The notes: generated by a model from the sequence alone, not told the origin. Positions 28,031 through 40,027 are shown, counted from the first letter of the stretch. The stretch is DNA of 64,000 nucleotides from Tranzscheliella williamsii (GCA_023212725.1 JALBYF010000064.1:1-64000), one strand, 5' to 3'. Program-made: numbers and translations.

Positions 28031-29817
28031 CTACGGGTCGGAGGTGAGCGAGCGGACGTCCATGCGCGAGAGGCGCGGCGGGGCGGGCGGCGTGCGGTGG
28101 GGGAGATGGGGGAGGTGGTGGAGGGGGGCGGTGAGTTCGTAGATCGACGGCAGTGTAGGGCGGTCGAGCGCCGGTGCGGTGAGCGGTGCTCGGAGCAGGC
28201 GGGGTTCGGCGAAATCGGGCGCGGGCCAGCTGGTGGAGGCGGGAGTGGAGGCGGTGGTGATGGTGGTGGCTGTGGACGAGGCCGAGAGGCTAGGGGTGGT
28301 GAGGGCGGGGGGGTGGCGCTGGGGGGTGGTTTGGAGGGCTGGGTTGGAGCTTGAGCGGAGGCGGGCGTAGGGGGTGAAGCGGTGCGATGTGGTCGGCGGC
28401 TGAGCTGGGACGACGGGGACGAGGGGGTGGAGGGTAGCCATGCGGGTGGTGGCGTGGGCGGGTTTGTCTGGGTCGGGGGGGCGGTGGTAGCGCGATTGTT
28501 TTTCGTGCCATTCGGCGGTGAGATGGCTGCGGAGGTGGCGGAGGTGTTCGGCGCGCGAGGCGAGCGTGTGACTGCGGCAGCGGGGGGCGGGCAGGCTTTC
28601 GCGCTGGCTGGTGACGACGGCAGCGGGTGGCGGGGGCGGAGGGAGGGGTGTGCGTACTGCCGGCCACGCCTCGATGCGCCGCTCGCCCGCGCGCGGCACA
28701 TTGATCCGCAACGACGCCACCGACCGCGACACGGACTGCATCGCCCGCATCCGCGTCGGTCCCTCGTGCTCCTCCCGCTTGTTCTCCCTCCCCTCGTCGC
28801 CGCGTGCGGGGATTGCGCCGGGCGAGAGCGCCAGCCGCAGCGTGTGCTGGCGCCAGGCGCGCGTCCGCTCATCCTCACGCTTTGTCGGCGAACGTAGCGG
28901 CGCCGCTCCCGCCACACACACCCGCCGCTCCCCCTTGGCCGCCTGCACCGCCTCCATCATCTTCTTCTTGCCCACCTGTCGCCGGTTCTGAAACCACACC
29001 TGTCCACAACAACCCCATGTCAGCCGCGCTTCGCAACGGCGCCGCGGTCGGTGGACTTACCTGCACTTTGCGCGGCGAGACGCCGAGCTGCTTGGCCACC
29101 GCCTCGCGCACCGCGGTCGAGGGAAAGTGCGTCTAGGCAGCCGACAGGCAAGCAGGAGGCGTCAGTTACGCGCCGCAATCTCGGCACCCTGCCCGCGCAG
29201 CTCACCTTCTGGAGGAGCTGGTATAGCACCTGGCTCTGCTCTGGTGTCAGCAGCCGGCGGCTCCGCTTGCGCGCGCGCTCCGCCGCGCTTCCCCCCCCAT
29301 CCCCCCCCGGCGCTACCTCCTCCCGCGCTACCAAGCCGTCATCAGACCATCCGTTCTGCTGGCACACCAGCATCTCTTCATCGCTGAACGACATCTCGTC
29401 CATCTCTGGCGACGCCGTCCGCGCTTCATACTCCCGCCGCCGAAACCCAGAACTCGCCGTCGACAGCGGAGACGACGCAACCCCTGCCGCAGCAGCATCG
29501 ACCACGCCCGCCGCATCCACCCCTGCCGCCACCACCGCCGTCGAGGTGGTTGGCGAGGCGGACGTCGAAGCTCGCTCCCCCGGTGAGCGTCGATACGACG
29601 TCCAAGCTTCTCTCTTGTCGCCCAGCGGCGAAGAGGCCAATAGGAGCATGCTAACTCGATGGAGCCACGCGCCGGCGACCGGCGACCAGAATCTGCGATC
29701 AAGGTGACGCCACGTAGGAGCGTCTTGCCGTCCACGGAGGATACCAAGAGCGGGACCAAGGGCGGGGCTCGGAGAAGGGCAGTGGCTACCTCTGTTTTCG
29801 GGGAAGGGCGATGGCAT
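28031..29817 (-). CDS. Homeodomain transcription factor
   Basis: Three exons: 29817-29206, 29132-29061 and 28999-28031, with introns of 73 bp (GTGAGC...TAG) and 61 bp (GTAAGT...CAG). Both introns interrupt the homeobox itself. Spliced, the homeodomain covers about residues 181-241: RKRSRRLLTPEQSQVLYQLL, then QK-THFPSTAVREAVAKQLG, then VSPRKVQ-VWFQNRRQVGKKK. The recognition helix WFQNRRQ is intact. It is an ordinary 60-residue homeodomain, not the three-residue-extended TALE type. The product is 550 residues from 29817, or 494 from Met57 (29649). An acidic stretch (MDEMSFSDEEMLV) precedes the domain, and the C-terminal 300 residues are Pro/Ser/Thr-rich. Its targets are unknown; no second homeodomain gene is nearby, so this is not recognisably the b mating locus. 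Confidence 0.85.
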
Positions 29818-31426
29818 GTGGGGTCTTTTTGTATGGACTGGGGTGCTGTTTACGGTAAGGTGGCCAATGCCGGCGGTGGACGGGATGGGAATGGACAGCT
29901 GGAGCGCATCTGTGCTGCTGTGGCTGGCTTCATTAGCGAGGGGGGGGAGCGGGGCCAGGAAGCTGGCTTGTCATCCGCAAGCTCGCAATGAATGAGGTCG
30001 TGGCCACCGCGCGGCCCAAGCTTGCCACCCAGCGTGCCGCGAACACGCCTCGGCGTGGACGACCCACAAGCCTATCAACCCAGCGCGCACCCGACGCACC
30101 AGACGAGGGGCCCGTGGGCGCGCCATCTACGCTCGCCCAAATGAAGCGGCACAATGAACCGGCCTAGTTGTCGTCAAACGCTGCCTCGTCCCGCAATCAC
30201 AATGCGCGTGCAGCCGAGCGACTCTCCCATGCCAAGTGCGCCGCATCGCTTCCAAGTGGTGGGCAGCGGGAGGAACGAGCGCAATGAACACGAACAGTGC
30301 AACCACCGCTTCACGCCGCACATGACCGACTCGAGGCCTGCTCGCTTTCATAGCGGCTTGGAGCCACGCTAGGAAACTTGGCGTGGCGACAACCGGCAAC
30401 AGCAATATGCCCGGCACTGTTCATATGCGAGAGGGGACCGCACTGCTTGTCGAGCCAACACGACCCACGCAGGCCATGGCGAGCTGCGTCTGGCAGCGAA
30501 GCCGACTAGTGGGAGTTGCCGCAGCAGGGTCGAGGAACGAGAAGCTGGTACGCGGCGACGCAGTGGTCTAAATGAAGAGGGGCTTGCGGACGGGCCGCGG
30601 AGCTACTTCATTGGGGCAGGGTGGCGAGCGGAGCACGAGGGTGGTCGTCTGGGTACATGAAGGGGGTGGCGCCGCGCAGCCGTACAGCGGATGCGGTGGG
30701 AGCGTGCTCATCAACGCGCACCAATGCTCGGCCCGAACCATGCCGCACCCTGCTGCCTGCGCCAGCGCGCGATGAAGCCAATCCCTTCCGCTTGCGCGGC
30801 GCCCAGCCTGACCACCCCCAGCACCATCCTCCTCTGCACATCCGCGCCATACGGCGCTCGTCTACTACACCGCCAACCGCACACCCGCTCCACGCAAACC
30901 ACTCTACTAGCCTGCCCCGCGCCACAACCCAGCCCGGGCCGTCCAGGATCCATACGGCTGGGCCACGCACGGCCGCATGCGTGCCCGTTCCGACGTGCCC
31001 TACTGCATGCACACTGCGCACCGCCCCGAATTTGCAGCGTCCCTTTGTCCTTGCACCGCGGCCAAGCTCCCTCTCAGCGCCCCGCTGACATCCGCATAAC
31101 TCGCTTTTCCTACAGTGTCCAAGAGCTTTAGGCTGGCCGCCGAGTAATGACAGTGGCCATGAGGATGAATTGCGCATTTTTGAATGGATCACGTATGGAC
31201 AGGTACGGTGGACGGGTTACACGGCGAACTCAGAAGGTATGCAAGGAGAGTGGGATGACGAGGTACCTGAGGCGGATGCTGTTTATAGTGAGTGACACGA
31301 GTCGAGCACGGCAGGGAAAAGGGACACGGAGCAATGCATGCATGCGTAATGGACAGTGAACGAAGCAGTACCAAGACTTTTTGGAGGGGCTCAACTGGGA
31401 AGAAGTGCGCAGGATAGAACCGAGCT
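29818..31426. other. Gene-free interval, 1.6 kb
   Basis: This lies between the homeodomain start and the stop of the transporter gene, both on the - strand. Short frames of up to about 195 codons on either strand are composition-driven and show no family motif. It must contain the homeodomain promoter and the transporter 3' UTR. No repeat or RNA gene was recognised. Confidence 0.45.
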
Positions 31427-33351
31427 CTAATGAGGAGCGGTGGCGAGAGTGGTCATTTGCAACTGGTCCGGAACGTATCGCATCTGACTTGATGCCGAGC
31501 CGGAGGAGACGGATGACGAAGCCGATCTGCCGGTGGACGGTTGTTGAGCTTCGGTCTCGATGCTGATCTCCGTTGGGCAAACAAGCTCTTGCGGGGAAAA
31601 AGCACGCGGACTCGAGGGACGGCTGCTGCCGACACCTCGATCCGCTGGCGTACTCTTAACGCGCTTTTCCGTCGACGGAGGGCAGCTCTTGCCATCGACG
31701 TTATGCTGTCCATACTTGTTCAGATTGGACACGGAGCCTGAGCGTGAATGGGCCATTTTATCCAGCCTGGTAGTCGAGGACATGGGCGTAGAAGGATAGG
31801 TGGGAGGGTTGGACACTGGGTCTCCCCGTGAATCGACGCGATGCAGATGTCTCCCTGAGCCGGCGGTCTCCTCGTCATTCTGCTTGGGTGCTGTATGCGG
31901 GGCCGTCATCAAGACGGTGTCGGTGGGCCGGTGATGAAGGTCGAAGGGCTGCTTCTCTCCTCCGTAGATGCGCGCCTCCATGGTGTCGATCACGCGGTCC
32001 TCGTCCTCCCCGTCGGCCATAATGGTATGCGTGTAGACGGCATGAGCGTGGAACCCAGCAACAGTGAACAAGCAGACCAAGAGAATGATGACCATGACAC
32101 CGGCAAGGATGCAGATGATCTCGCTATCCAACATCTCTCCCAGCAGATTGGTGGCGGTGGCGAATCCGGAGACGGGGAAGACGATCGCCCACCAGGCAAG
32201 GATGAAGCTGACATCCCTGGGATTGTGTACTAGCGCTTGGACGATCGAGGCGGCGGAAAGAAGATAGAACCATGCCGAAAGCATCCAGAGCAAGATGCTC
32301 GACGCCAGCGCCGAAACCACCAGCGTGTCGCTGATGGCGCGTTGAGAGACACCGGCATAGCCATCCGCTGGCAAGATCCGTTTCGCCTCACGTGCAAGCG
32401 AGAGGAAACAGATGATCGTGAACGCAGGAGGTCCGCAGCACATGAAGAGTCCAGGTCGTCCCTTGGCTGGTGGGAAACCCGTCGTCATGAATCGCAGCAA
32501 CAAGACCGCATACATCATACACGACACGGCGAAACCTAGCCCTTGGCACGTTAGACCACCTGCAGCCATCACGAAAAAGAAAAAGAGGTAGAGATAAACA
32601 AGTGTAAGTAGACCGACCGATCTCTATTAGGAAAGGGAAAGGATGGAAAGGTAATGACCCGGGTTGACTAGGGAAAGGAGGGATGATTTTTGTACGCAGC
32701 GTACTTACAGATAGCGATGGGGAGGCCGCCATGAGTTTCTTGCGTTTGGATGACAGAGGAGGCAACACTTCCACAAAGCATGGTGGGGAAGATGGGGAGG
32801 ACCCAGCCTGGGGTCATGTGGTGGAGGTTGTGTTCGTGGTGGGTAAAGAGGAAGACGTAGCATACGATGCTGATGATGATGCTGGCTGCGCAATAGATCC
32901 AAAAAGCAGTCCTCAGACAGATCTCGAGCCACTGGGCAGGCTGTCGACCGACCAGGGTGGAGACACCGTTGATGATGGTTGCCGAGGCGAGCAGAACGGT
33001 GGGGATAAAGAGGCACTCGATGGGATGGCGCAAGGTGTAGACGATGGAAGCCGGCGTACAGGTGAAGCGTACCAGCTGCAGCGTGACGAGAAGGACGAAA
33101 TAGCCAATATTGAGACAGAAGAGCGCAACACCGAGGTAGTAAAGACCATCGGAATCAATGATGCGGGTCATCAGGAGATTGGAGACGCCGCCGAGCGACA
33201 TGCACGAGGTAAACCATGCAAAGGTCATATGTTCCAACCGACGGAGTAGGGGCGAGGTAGTGGATCGAGTGGTGCGTGGCAGCTTCGGTGGCGGAGGCAG
33301 CTGGGAATGCTCGCCATGCTGCACGGGATAAGGAAGCGTAGCGTTGTCCAT
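31427..33351 (-). CDS. Mae1/SLAC1/TehA-family membrane transporter
   Basis: Two exons, 33351-32709 and 32559-31427, with a 149-bp intron 32708-32560 (GTAAGT...CAG). The junction codon T|GT gives AIC-GLTCQGLGF. The product is 591 residues. Around ten hydrophobic spans are expected, and family patterns include FAWFTSCMSLGGVSNLL, then HHMTPGWVLPIFPTMLCGSV, GLTCQGLGFAVSCMMYAV and AWWAIVFPVSGFATAT. These match the voltage-dependent anion channel/C4-dicarboxylate (Mae1) and sulfite (Ssu1) group at the plasma membrane. The substrate cannot be chosen from sequence, although the HxMTPGW...PTML block is closer to Mae1-type malic acid carriers. The C-terminal tail of about 180 residues is hydrophilic and Ser-rich, presumably cytosolic and possibly regulatory. 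Confidence 0.87.
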
Positions 33352-36300
33352 CCTGCGCAGCGAAGCCAGAATGCTGGGAAAAGCGTGGTGAGAGGAATCG
33401 AGCCGAGTAGGGGATGTGTAGAAGAAGCCAGAAGTGTAGGTGGCTTGATGGTGGCAACTGATGGCTTATGTATATTCGAGGCAGAACGGCCTGAGGAGAA
33501 GGGGGCTTGCAGGTGTCAATCAAAATCGAGGCAGTGTTGCGGCTTGGTTGGTCGGCGGCGAAGTGGTATGGCACTACCTAGCGTCTGCGTCTGATAAGAA
33601 AATCGGTGGGTCACGCCGCAGAGGAAGAAGGGGACAAGGCTTGGCACGACTCGATAGCGGAATGAAAAGCGGATGAGGGATCGAGATTTCGGCATGAGAA
33701 TGTCAACCGCCAAGCTGTAGCCTAGAGACGATGCGACAGTACGGCATTAGCAAGCCGAGAGGTCCTGTTCACAGCAGACTTGATTGATCTGGGAAAGGGA
33801 ATATGCGCGAGGCTGCTGCTGAGGGATCAAGTAGACATCGCACGCAAGAAGCGAATAGCGCTAGTGGGGCCAAGAGAGACGCTGAGACCCAAGACAAGCT
33901 GCAAGGCTAAGTTTAGCACGGAAATGGGCAGAAACGTGCGAACGGAAAGTGGGAGCCCTTTCGAAGAGGCGTGAGGAGAGTGATAAGGAGCTGCAAGAGG
34001 GGCATGCCGACGGCAGTGGTTGACAGACTGGTAGCGGATAGGCAATCCCATGAACCCTCACGTTCAGGGTCCAGAAACCCGCAAGGGCCAAAGGAGATAA
34101 GTTAACGGTATGCGTCAGTGGCGGCTTCGGTACAGTGTGTGCGTTGGAAGAGAGACTGTGCAAAAAAAGGCGAGCACGACAGCGCAGTAAGAAAAGGGCA
34201 CTGACGCTGGATGGGTACGAAATGAAGGATGCATTGAACAAGGAGCGGAAAAGGTGAGGCGGTGAGGCAATCACAGTGTGAGTGGTATTTGCTTAGCGTT
34301 TTGCAGCCAAGGAGAAGGGATCTGGCTAGCATGGCGGTTTTCAGTTTGCATTCACATTCGCAATGCTTAGTCTCGTCTTGGCAACTCGCGCCGAGCTGGG
34401 CTTATCAAGGGCGAGTCAAGTGGAAAAAGTGAGCAGCAAAAGCGCGCTTCTAGAAGCCATGCGGCTCGCACGTCAAGCAAGGCAAGCCATCACCCGCTTC
34501 CGTCCATTCAGCTTCCTCCCGCCCTTCTGCCCGCAGTCGAGAGTGACCGAATCCATCAAACAATCTAGCAAGGAAGCTGGCTCGATCGTGCTCTGGTAGC
34601 AAGTTGGCAGAAAGCATCCAACACGCAGCCGACTGCGTATGGCTGAGCAGCGCAGGCCTTGATTGGATTTCTAGTGAGGAGAACGGTGTCCCAGGCTTTG
34701 TTTGCCGAATAGGAGAATTAAATCGGCCATTTTCCGCCAAACATTCCAAGACAGCGCAGCGAGACTAAGGCTATTTCAAAGGGCATTTCGCTTTGACTGC
34801 AGTCACAGTGCAACTCCCACGCTCCATCCTTCTCAGAATCACGAAATTCTCCGAGCGCCAAGACCATCCTGGATTATGCACTTTCCACCCATCCATCCGC
34901 CCGTCAAGAAGCCCCCACCCATTGCATTGTGATTGTGACTGTGACTGTGAAGGTGGGTGACGTTACTGTGATCGCGGTTGTCGCCACTACAGAAACCCTT
35001 GGGAAGCGCGCGCCACCAGCCACTTACCTTGGTCTCGTCACATATGCAGGGATCGCTCTTCGCTCGTTGCCCTGTGAATCGTGGTGAGAAAGGCGCCCTT
35101 CCTGCCTCTTGTCAGCGCCCAAGCTACTTATCCTTGCGTTTAGTCCGTCGGGCTCTGCAAGCCGAGGCTACTGTGGCCCGGAAGCGCATCCGCTCTTGCC
35201 AATGATGTCAGCGAAGGGCGTTCAACCTACGCTGTTAGCGTTAAGGCCAATGACCCCGCCTTAGCTCATAGATAAGTCGGATGCCAGATCCCGATAAAGG
35301 GCCGCCGTTGCGCGAGGCACCCTCAACGGCTCGAGCTCGGTTGAAGGGTAAGCGCTAGTTTGCGAGCTAAGAAGGAGAGACATGTTCAGAGTACGTAATT
35401 CGCTTCCGGATGAGCGGAATCAGCCTGGCCTAACACACCACTTCCTAGTGGCAGCCATCTTGGCCGCCTGATCCGCCTGGATCTCGTTCTTCTACCCATG
35501 ACAAATCGCGGTGTTGCGGTTCCGATCCACGGTCCGCCAAGCCAAGCAAGCGTCTATTAGTGTCAAAAGCCAAGAGCTGTGCCTGCGTACATCTTCCGGA
35601 CTCACTGCCCTGATCGGAAGTCTGGTTTCGGAGCCCGAGCCCCGTACCTCCCTCGCTGCTACTTGGATCTAACATAGCGTTTATCTACGTCTTGCTATCC
35701 ACTTTCGCTCTGGCCACTGCACCGGACTGGGTTTGATCGATAAACCAACAAAAGCTCCCGAGCGTAGATCTGCCACCACGGCCAGCCCTCTTCTTTTCGC
35801 CGTTTGTAATCCAGCGCCTGGTGGGACCTGCCCAACGCGTCCGAATGCCCAGGTCCTAGGCAGCTTCCAGCTTCAGACAGGACCGATCAGACAAGGGCAT
35901 GCTGTATGCTGGGCGTGTCGTCCACCCAACCCGCATCAGGCCAGCCAAAGAATGCACATTCACAACTAGAGGATGAAAAATCCGAACCGATCATGTGTTG
36001 GCAAGACAGATCGGCTGTTCAGTCGCGATTTCTGGCCGATGCGGCATTGGCCATCGGCTCGATGGCTGCCCCAAAATCGCGTCTTCTGCACATCGTTGGG
36101 CATCCAACGCCGTCTGCGATTCGCGCGCACCCGCACTCGCGCCACTGCACCAAGACCAACTGGCCGACTCGCGTGAATATAGCCCTGCAAAATCAAACAC
36201 GGCCACAACAACCATAGACCGAGCAACCACCGCAGAATGAACGAGCGGACATCTGCCGTCCTAGACACCATCTATCTGCTGAGCGAGTTTGAAATAGAAC

Positions 36301-36941
36301 ATGCGCTCATTCAAGCACCCATCGCGGATTAATACACGTCGGTTAATACTGACCATGGATGTCTTAGCTGGGGCGGAGCGACAGGAGAGTCTTATATGTA
36401 TTCCTTCTCAACAGCTTATTACAACCATACAAGCGAACTGTAGTGGTTTGGACCCTTCGGATACAAATCGTATTCGCTCGACTTTAACGTGAATGCTCTA
36501 AAACAGGCAGCTCAACACTTTGCCGCTTTCTGGCGCCTGAGCGCACGATATTGCCATGCTCATGCCATTTTGCGAGAGCGGCGAGATGCTCTGCGCAGCT
36601 GCCATCCCCAAACGTTTCCGATGGCTCAGCCTAGCCCGTCCAGATCCTCCAGGGTCAGCTTCTTCTTGCTCCGCTCCTTCCACTCCTCGGCCACCATCTA
36701 CCATTCTGCCCGCTTCGCCACCACCGCTCCGCTGCCGTTTCCTACTGCTGCCTCTGCCCGTCGCCGCTCCCTTCGGTCTCTTCCCATCGCCCCCCAGCAT
36801 CCAACGTCACTGCTCACGCTACGTGCCCTCAAGCCGCAATCGACCCGTTAACGGCAACAATCACTTTCTCGCTTGCACGAGCACAACCCGAGTCCGACTC
36901 CACCCTGAAAAGCGACGTAGCCCGGCTTAGCTATCCACAAA
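33352..36941. promoter_or_regulatory. Long divergent intergenic region, 3.6 kb
   Basis: This separates the transporter and YHM2 starts. No conserved protein, tRNA or transposon was recognised. It contains a perfect 12-bp palindrome TGACTGCAGTCA (34794-34805) and TGTGAC repeats (34927-34949). A strongly pyrimidine-rich stretch covers about 36620-36850, with a presequence-like small frame annotated separately. The length is unusual for this compact neighbourhood. Confidence 0.45.
36621..36851 (+). CDS. Small presequence-like ORF upstream of YHM2 (doubtful)
   Basis: A 76-codon frame ending 90 bp before the YHM2 ATG. It has no Asp or Glu at all and is rich in Arg, Ser, Ala and Phe, with RSFHSSATIYHSARFATTA close to fungal mitochondrial cleavage-site sequences. 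It could be an upstream ORF in the YHM2 leader, a tiny mitochondrial protein, or a chance product of pyrimidine-rich promoter DNA. A longer frame opens upstream at 36489. No splice to YHM2 is evident, and carriers of this family normally lack a presequence. Confidence 0.2.
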   Translation: MAQPSPSRSSRVSFFLLRSFHSSATIYHSARFATTAPLPFPTAASARRRSLRSLPIAPQHPTSLLTLRALKPQSTR

Positions 36942-38017
36942 ATGGCACCGCAACAAAAAGGTTTCTCGTGGTCCAACATTGCTGTTGGATCCATCATGAA
37001 CATTGCCGAGGTAGCTATCACCGTGCTGCCGCTCGCCGGCATGGCCGTGTGTGCGAGAGCCGCCGCCGGCGCAAGGTAGCTTCCCATACTGACAAAGCTC
37101 CTCTGCCTCTCTATTCTGTTTGCTGACCTTGTCCCGCGCTGGCGCTATGGTCGATGCACCTATGCTCCTCTCGAAACTTGCGCTAAGGACAGGTGACTAC
37201 GCTTGGTCAGCCTCTCGAGGTCGTCAAGACCCAGATGGCGTCCAACCGACAGCAGACCATGATGCAGGCGCTCAAGACTGTCTCGTCACGCGGAGGCGTC
37301 TTGGGATTCTACCAGGGCCTGATTCCATGGGCCTGGATTGAGGCTTCCACCAAGGGTGCTGTCCTGCTCTTTACCGCTGCCGAGGTGGAGAAGGTGAGCA
37401 AGAACGCCGGCTTCTCGCCCGGAGCGTCTGGCTTGCTGGGTGGTATGACGGGCGGTATTGCGCAGGCGTATGCCACCATGGGATTCTGCACCTGCATGAA
37501 GACTGCCGAGATCACGCGGCACAAGCAGGCCGAGGCGGGGATCAAGCCGCCGTCGACGTGGGCGGTGTTTGCCGACATCTACCGACGCGAAGGGATCAAG
37601 GGCATCAACAAGGGAGTCAACGCGGTGGCAGTGCGTCAGTGCACCAACTGGGGTTCGAGGATGGGCTTTGCCCGGCTCGCCGAGACGCCCATCCGATCGC
37701 TCTCTGGCAAGTCGGAAAAGGACAAGCTGAACGCGGCCGAGAGGATCGCATGCTCGTCGATCGGCGGCGCGCTGGCCACCTGGAACCAGCCGATCGAGGT
37801 GATCCGCGTCGAGATGCAGAGCATGGCCAAGGCGATCCCCGGCTCGAACCGCCCAGAAAAGCTGACCATCATGAACACGCTCAACTACATCTACAAGGAG
37901 AATGGCCTCAAGGGCCTCTACCGCGGCGTCACCCCACGCGTCTTCCTTGGCATCTGGCAGACGATCTGCATGGTCAGCTTTGCCGACTACGTCCGCGAGT
38001 TCATTGGCAGCAAGTAG
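36942..38017 (+). CDS. YHM2-type mitochondrial citrate/oxoglutarate carrier
   Basis: Two exons, 36942-37010 and 37193-38017, with a 182-bp intron (GTAGCT...CAG). The join gives MNIAE-VTTLGQPLEVVKTQM, and the product is 297 residues. The sequence follows yeast Yhm2 closely: GFYQGLIPWAWIEASTKGAV, then GGMTGGIAQAYATMGFCTCM, KTAEITRHK, KGVNAVAVRQCTNWGSRMG and WNQPIEVIRVEMQS, then YRGVTPRVFLGIWQT. Of the three carrier signatures, the first (QPLEVVKTQ) and third (QPIEVIRVE) have the usual Pro. The second (CTCMKTAEITR) lacks it, as in Yhm2. It exchanges citrate for oxoglutarate across the inner membrane and supports NADPH supply; yeast Yhm2 also binds mtDNA. The 3' end faces the amine-oxidase-like gene across 159 bp. 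Confidence 0.95.
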
Positions 38018-38176
38018 GCCGCTCCTCTCTTTTTCACAAACCCGGCCAGGAGGCACTGCGACCCGGCCAGCAGGGACTGCTCTTGTGTATACTTGCCATG
38101 CAATGCTCGATTTAGTACCAATACGAATGCCACCCAGGCGCGAGCTAGTGGTTGCAGTGGGGGGTTGTGGGGGTGA

Positions 38177-40027
38177 TCAGGACCAGAGGGTGCGCGGGTG
38201 GGGGGCGAGCTGCTCGCGGCGGAGGATCTCGGTGGCGACGAGGCGGGCGCTGACGACGCAGCCTTCGAGGAGGGGGATGCCGTGGGCCCAGGAGCCTGCG
38301 GCCCAGAGGGCGGGGTTGTGCGGATGTGCCTGGAGGGGGCCTAGGCTATTATTGTGGAAGAGGGAAGCGCGGGCGGAGTGGGCTGCGGGGGTGATGGTAG
38401 CACGGGGGAGATTGGCTGTGGCGAGGACGGTGGTGGGGTGTGGAAGGAGGTGTGGGAGGGGGTTGGTAGTTTGGAGGAGGGGAGGGGTGAGGGAGAGGAT
38501 GTGGGTGGCCATGGTGGGGGCTGGGAGGGGGGGAGAGATGAGGTTGAGGTGGCGACGGTCGGGGGGGGATGGCAGGAGGGAGGGGTCGGTGTGGGTGATC
38601 ACGGTGGCGCGCTGGTAGGGGATCGAGGCGAGGGCGGTGGCGGCGGCGCGGACGCGCGGTGCGTCGGTGGCGGCTGTGTCGGCGTAAGCGAGCAGCAGCT
38701 GCGCGGTGATGTCGGCCTCGGTGGCGAAGAGGACGTGTGCGAACGCGCCGTGCACGCGCGTCCCCGCGGTATGCTCCACGTCGAGCCACATCCCCCCCTC
38801 CCCCTCGCGCACCGCGCGCACCTCGGCGCCCGTCCACACCCGCCCCCCCTCTCCCCCCTCCCCCAACAACCGCCCCACCAACGCCGCCACCACTGCCTGC
38901 ACCCCCTCCTCCGCCACATAGTGATCCTGCCACAAAGTCTTGGCTACATACTCGAGCACCAGCACCGCAGGCGCCCCCCACACCGCCTCCACCGTCGCCG
39001 TCATCACCCCGCTAAACAGCGGCACCAGCGTTGCGCCCGCAAACCCCGCCTCCAACCGGACCGTCCGCCGCAACACCGCCTCTACACCCCCCCAAACCCG
39101 CCGCGCCACCACCGCCCGCCACCTCCCCACTCCAGATTTCCCAGACCCTGCAGCTAGGGTGTCGGGCGGAGACGCGGGGAAGGCGTTTTGGACCAGATCG
39201 CGCAGGGTAGAATGGCGGAGGGGATGCGTTGGCGACACGGTGTGCCCGCGCCAGTGATGCCAGACGGCAATGACGAGCAGTTGGAGGTAGCCGAGCACCA
39301 AGCCAAGCAGGGTCGAGAGGTAGGCCTGCAGGCCCGAGATGTGTGCACGCAGCGCCGGCAGCGAGCACAGCGAGCGCCGGCTCGGCACGAGCGCACAAGG
39401 CAGACTGACCCCGCCGAGACCGTTCGATCCGTTGTACAGCAGCGTCGGCGCCGGTACAAGCGTGCCACCATCCGCCGCGACGCCCATCTTGGCCGGCACC
39501 GGCACGTCACCGGGCGCCACAGCGGTAGCAAACGAGTAGGTAAAGTTGGTCTTCTTCAGCCGGATCCCGAGATGCTTGTACAGCGCCAGCAGCTCCGGGT
39601 AGTATCCGCCGGTAAAGGCTCGCATGGGCACATCGACACGACGCGTCGCTGCTTCTCGTGCTTCTCGCTCCGGTAACCGCGCCTCGCCGCACTTGGCATG
39701 CAATCCGTCCGTGGTCGCCGCGTCTGGAGGCAGTGGCACCGAGATGCTGGAGCTGTCCATCCCCAGGCTAGACCCTCGTTCAAAGAGCTCGACATAGATG
39801 CGTTTCCTTGGTGGAAGCCTGCCACGCAGCTGTTCCGCGTGCGGTGGAGCGGAGGAAGTGTCTATCAACTCGGACGAAAGGAGGTAGGCAGCCACGAGAC
39901 CGGTAAGACCCGAGCCGACAACGGCAACGCGGACCGTCTCGACCTCGCCGTCATCGGCATCTTGCTGCTCAGCAGCTGAGCGGTGGCTCTCCGCTGGACG
40001 GCGGCGGCAGCGACTCATGATGGGCAC
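38177..40027 (-). CDS. FAD-dependent amine-oxidase-like protein
   Basis: 616 codons, no intron. The N terminus has a Rossmann dinucleotide-binding motif, VAVVGSGLTGLVAAYLLSS (GxGxxG), at about residues 34-52. A second strand with a terminal acid (YVELFERGSSLG) and AFTGGYYPELLALYKHLGI follow. Near the C terminus, LWAAGSWAHGIPLLEGCVVSA fits the FAD-binding closing motif of flavin amine oxidases. A hydrophobic stretch (LSTLLGLVLGYLQLLVIAVW, about 237-256) could anchor it in a membrane, as in some fungal members of this group. The natural substrate is unknown. Coding-strand composition is G-rich in the middle and turns C-rich after about 38,720, giving a Pro/Thr-rich region there. The second in-frame ATG is three codons downstream. 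Confidence 0.75.
   Translation of the reverse strand: MPIMSRCRRRPAESHRSAAEQQDADDGEVETVRVAVVGSGLTGLVAAYLLSSELIDTSSAPPHAEQLRGRLPPRKRIYVELFERGSSLGMDSSSISVPLPPDAATTDGLHAKCGEARLPEREAREAATRRVDVPMRAFTGGYYPELLALYKHLGIRLKKTNFTYSFATAVAPGDVPVPAKMGVAADGGTLVPAPTLLYNGSNGLGGVSLPCALVPSRRSLCSLPALRAHISGLQAYLSTLLGLVLGYLQLLVIAVWHHWRGHTVSPTHPLRHSTLRDLVQNAFPASPPDTLAAGSGKSGVGRWRAVVARRVWGGVEAVLRRTVRLEAGFAGATLVPLFSGVMTATVEAVWGAPAVLVLEYVAKTLWQDHYVAEEGVQAVVAALVGRLLGEGGEGGRVWTGAEVRAVREGEGGMWLDVEHTAGTRVHGAFAHVLFATEADITAQLLLAYADTAATDAPRVRAAATALASIPYQRATVITHTDPSLLPSPPDRRHLNLISPPLPAPTMATHILSLTPPLLQTTNPLPHLLPHPTTVLATANLPRATITPAAHSARASLFHNNSLGPLQAHPHNPALWAAGSWAHGIPLLEGCVVSARLVATEILRREQLAPHPRTLWS

Noticed and set aside
30621..31131. 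Overlapping + frames of about 150 codons
   Set aside because: Pro/Ser/Arg-rich composition from C-rich DNA, no motif, frames compete with each other.
35518..35540. tRNA-like B box (GGTTCCGATCC followed by a CCA-like end)
   Set aside because: One base longer than the B-box consensus; no A box or acceptor stem could be paired upstream.
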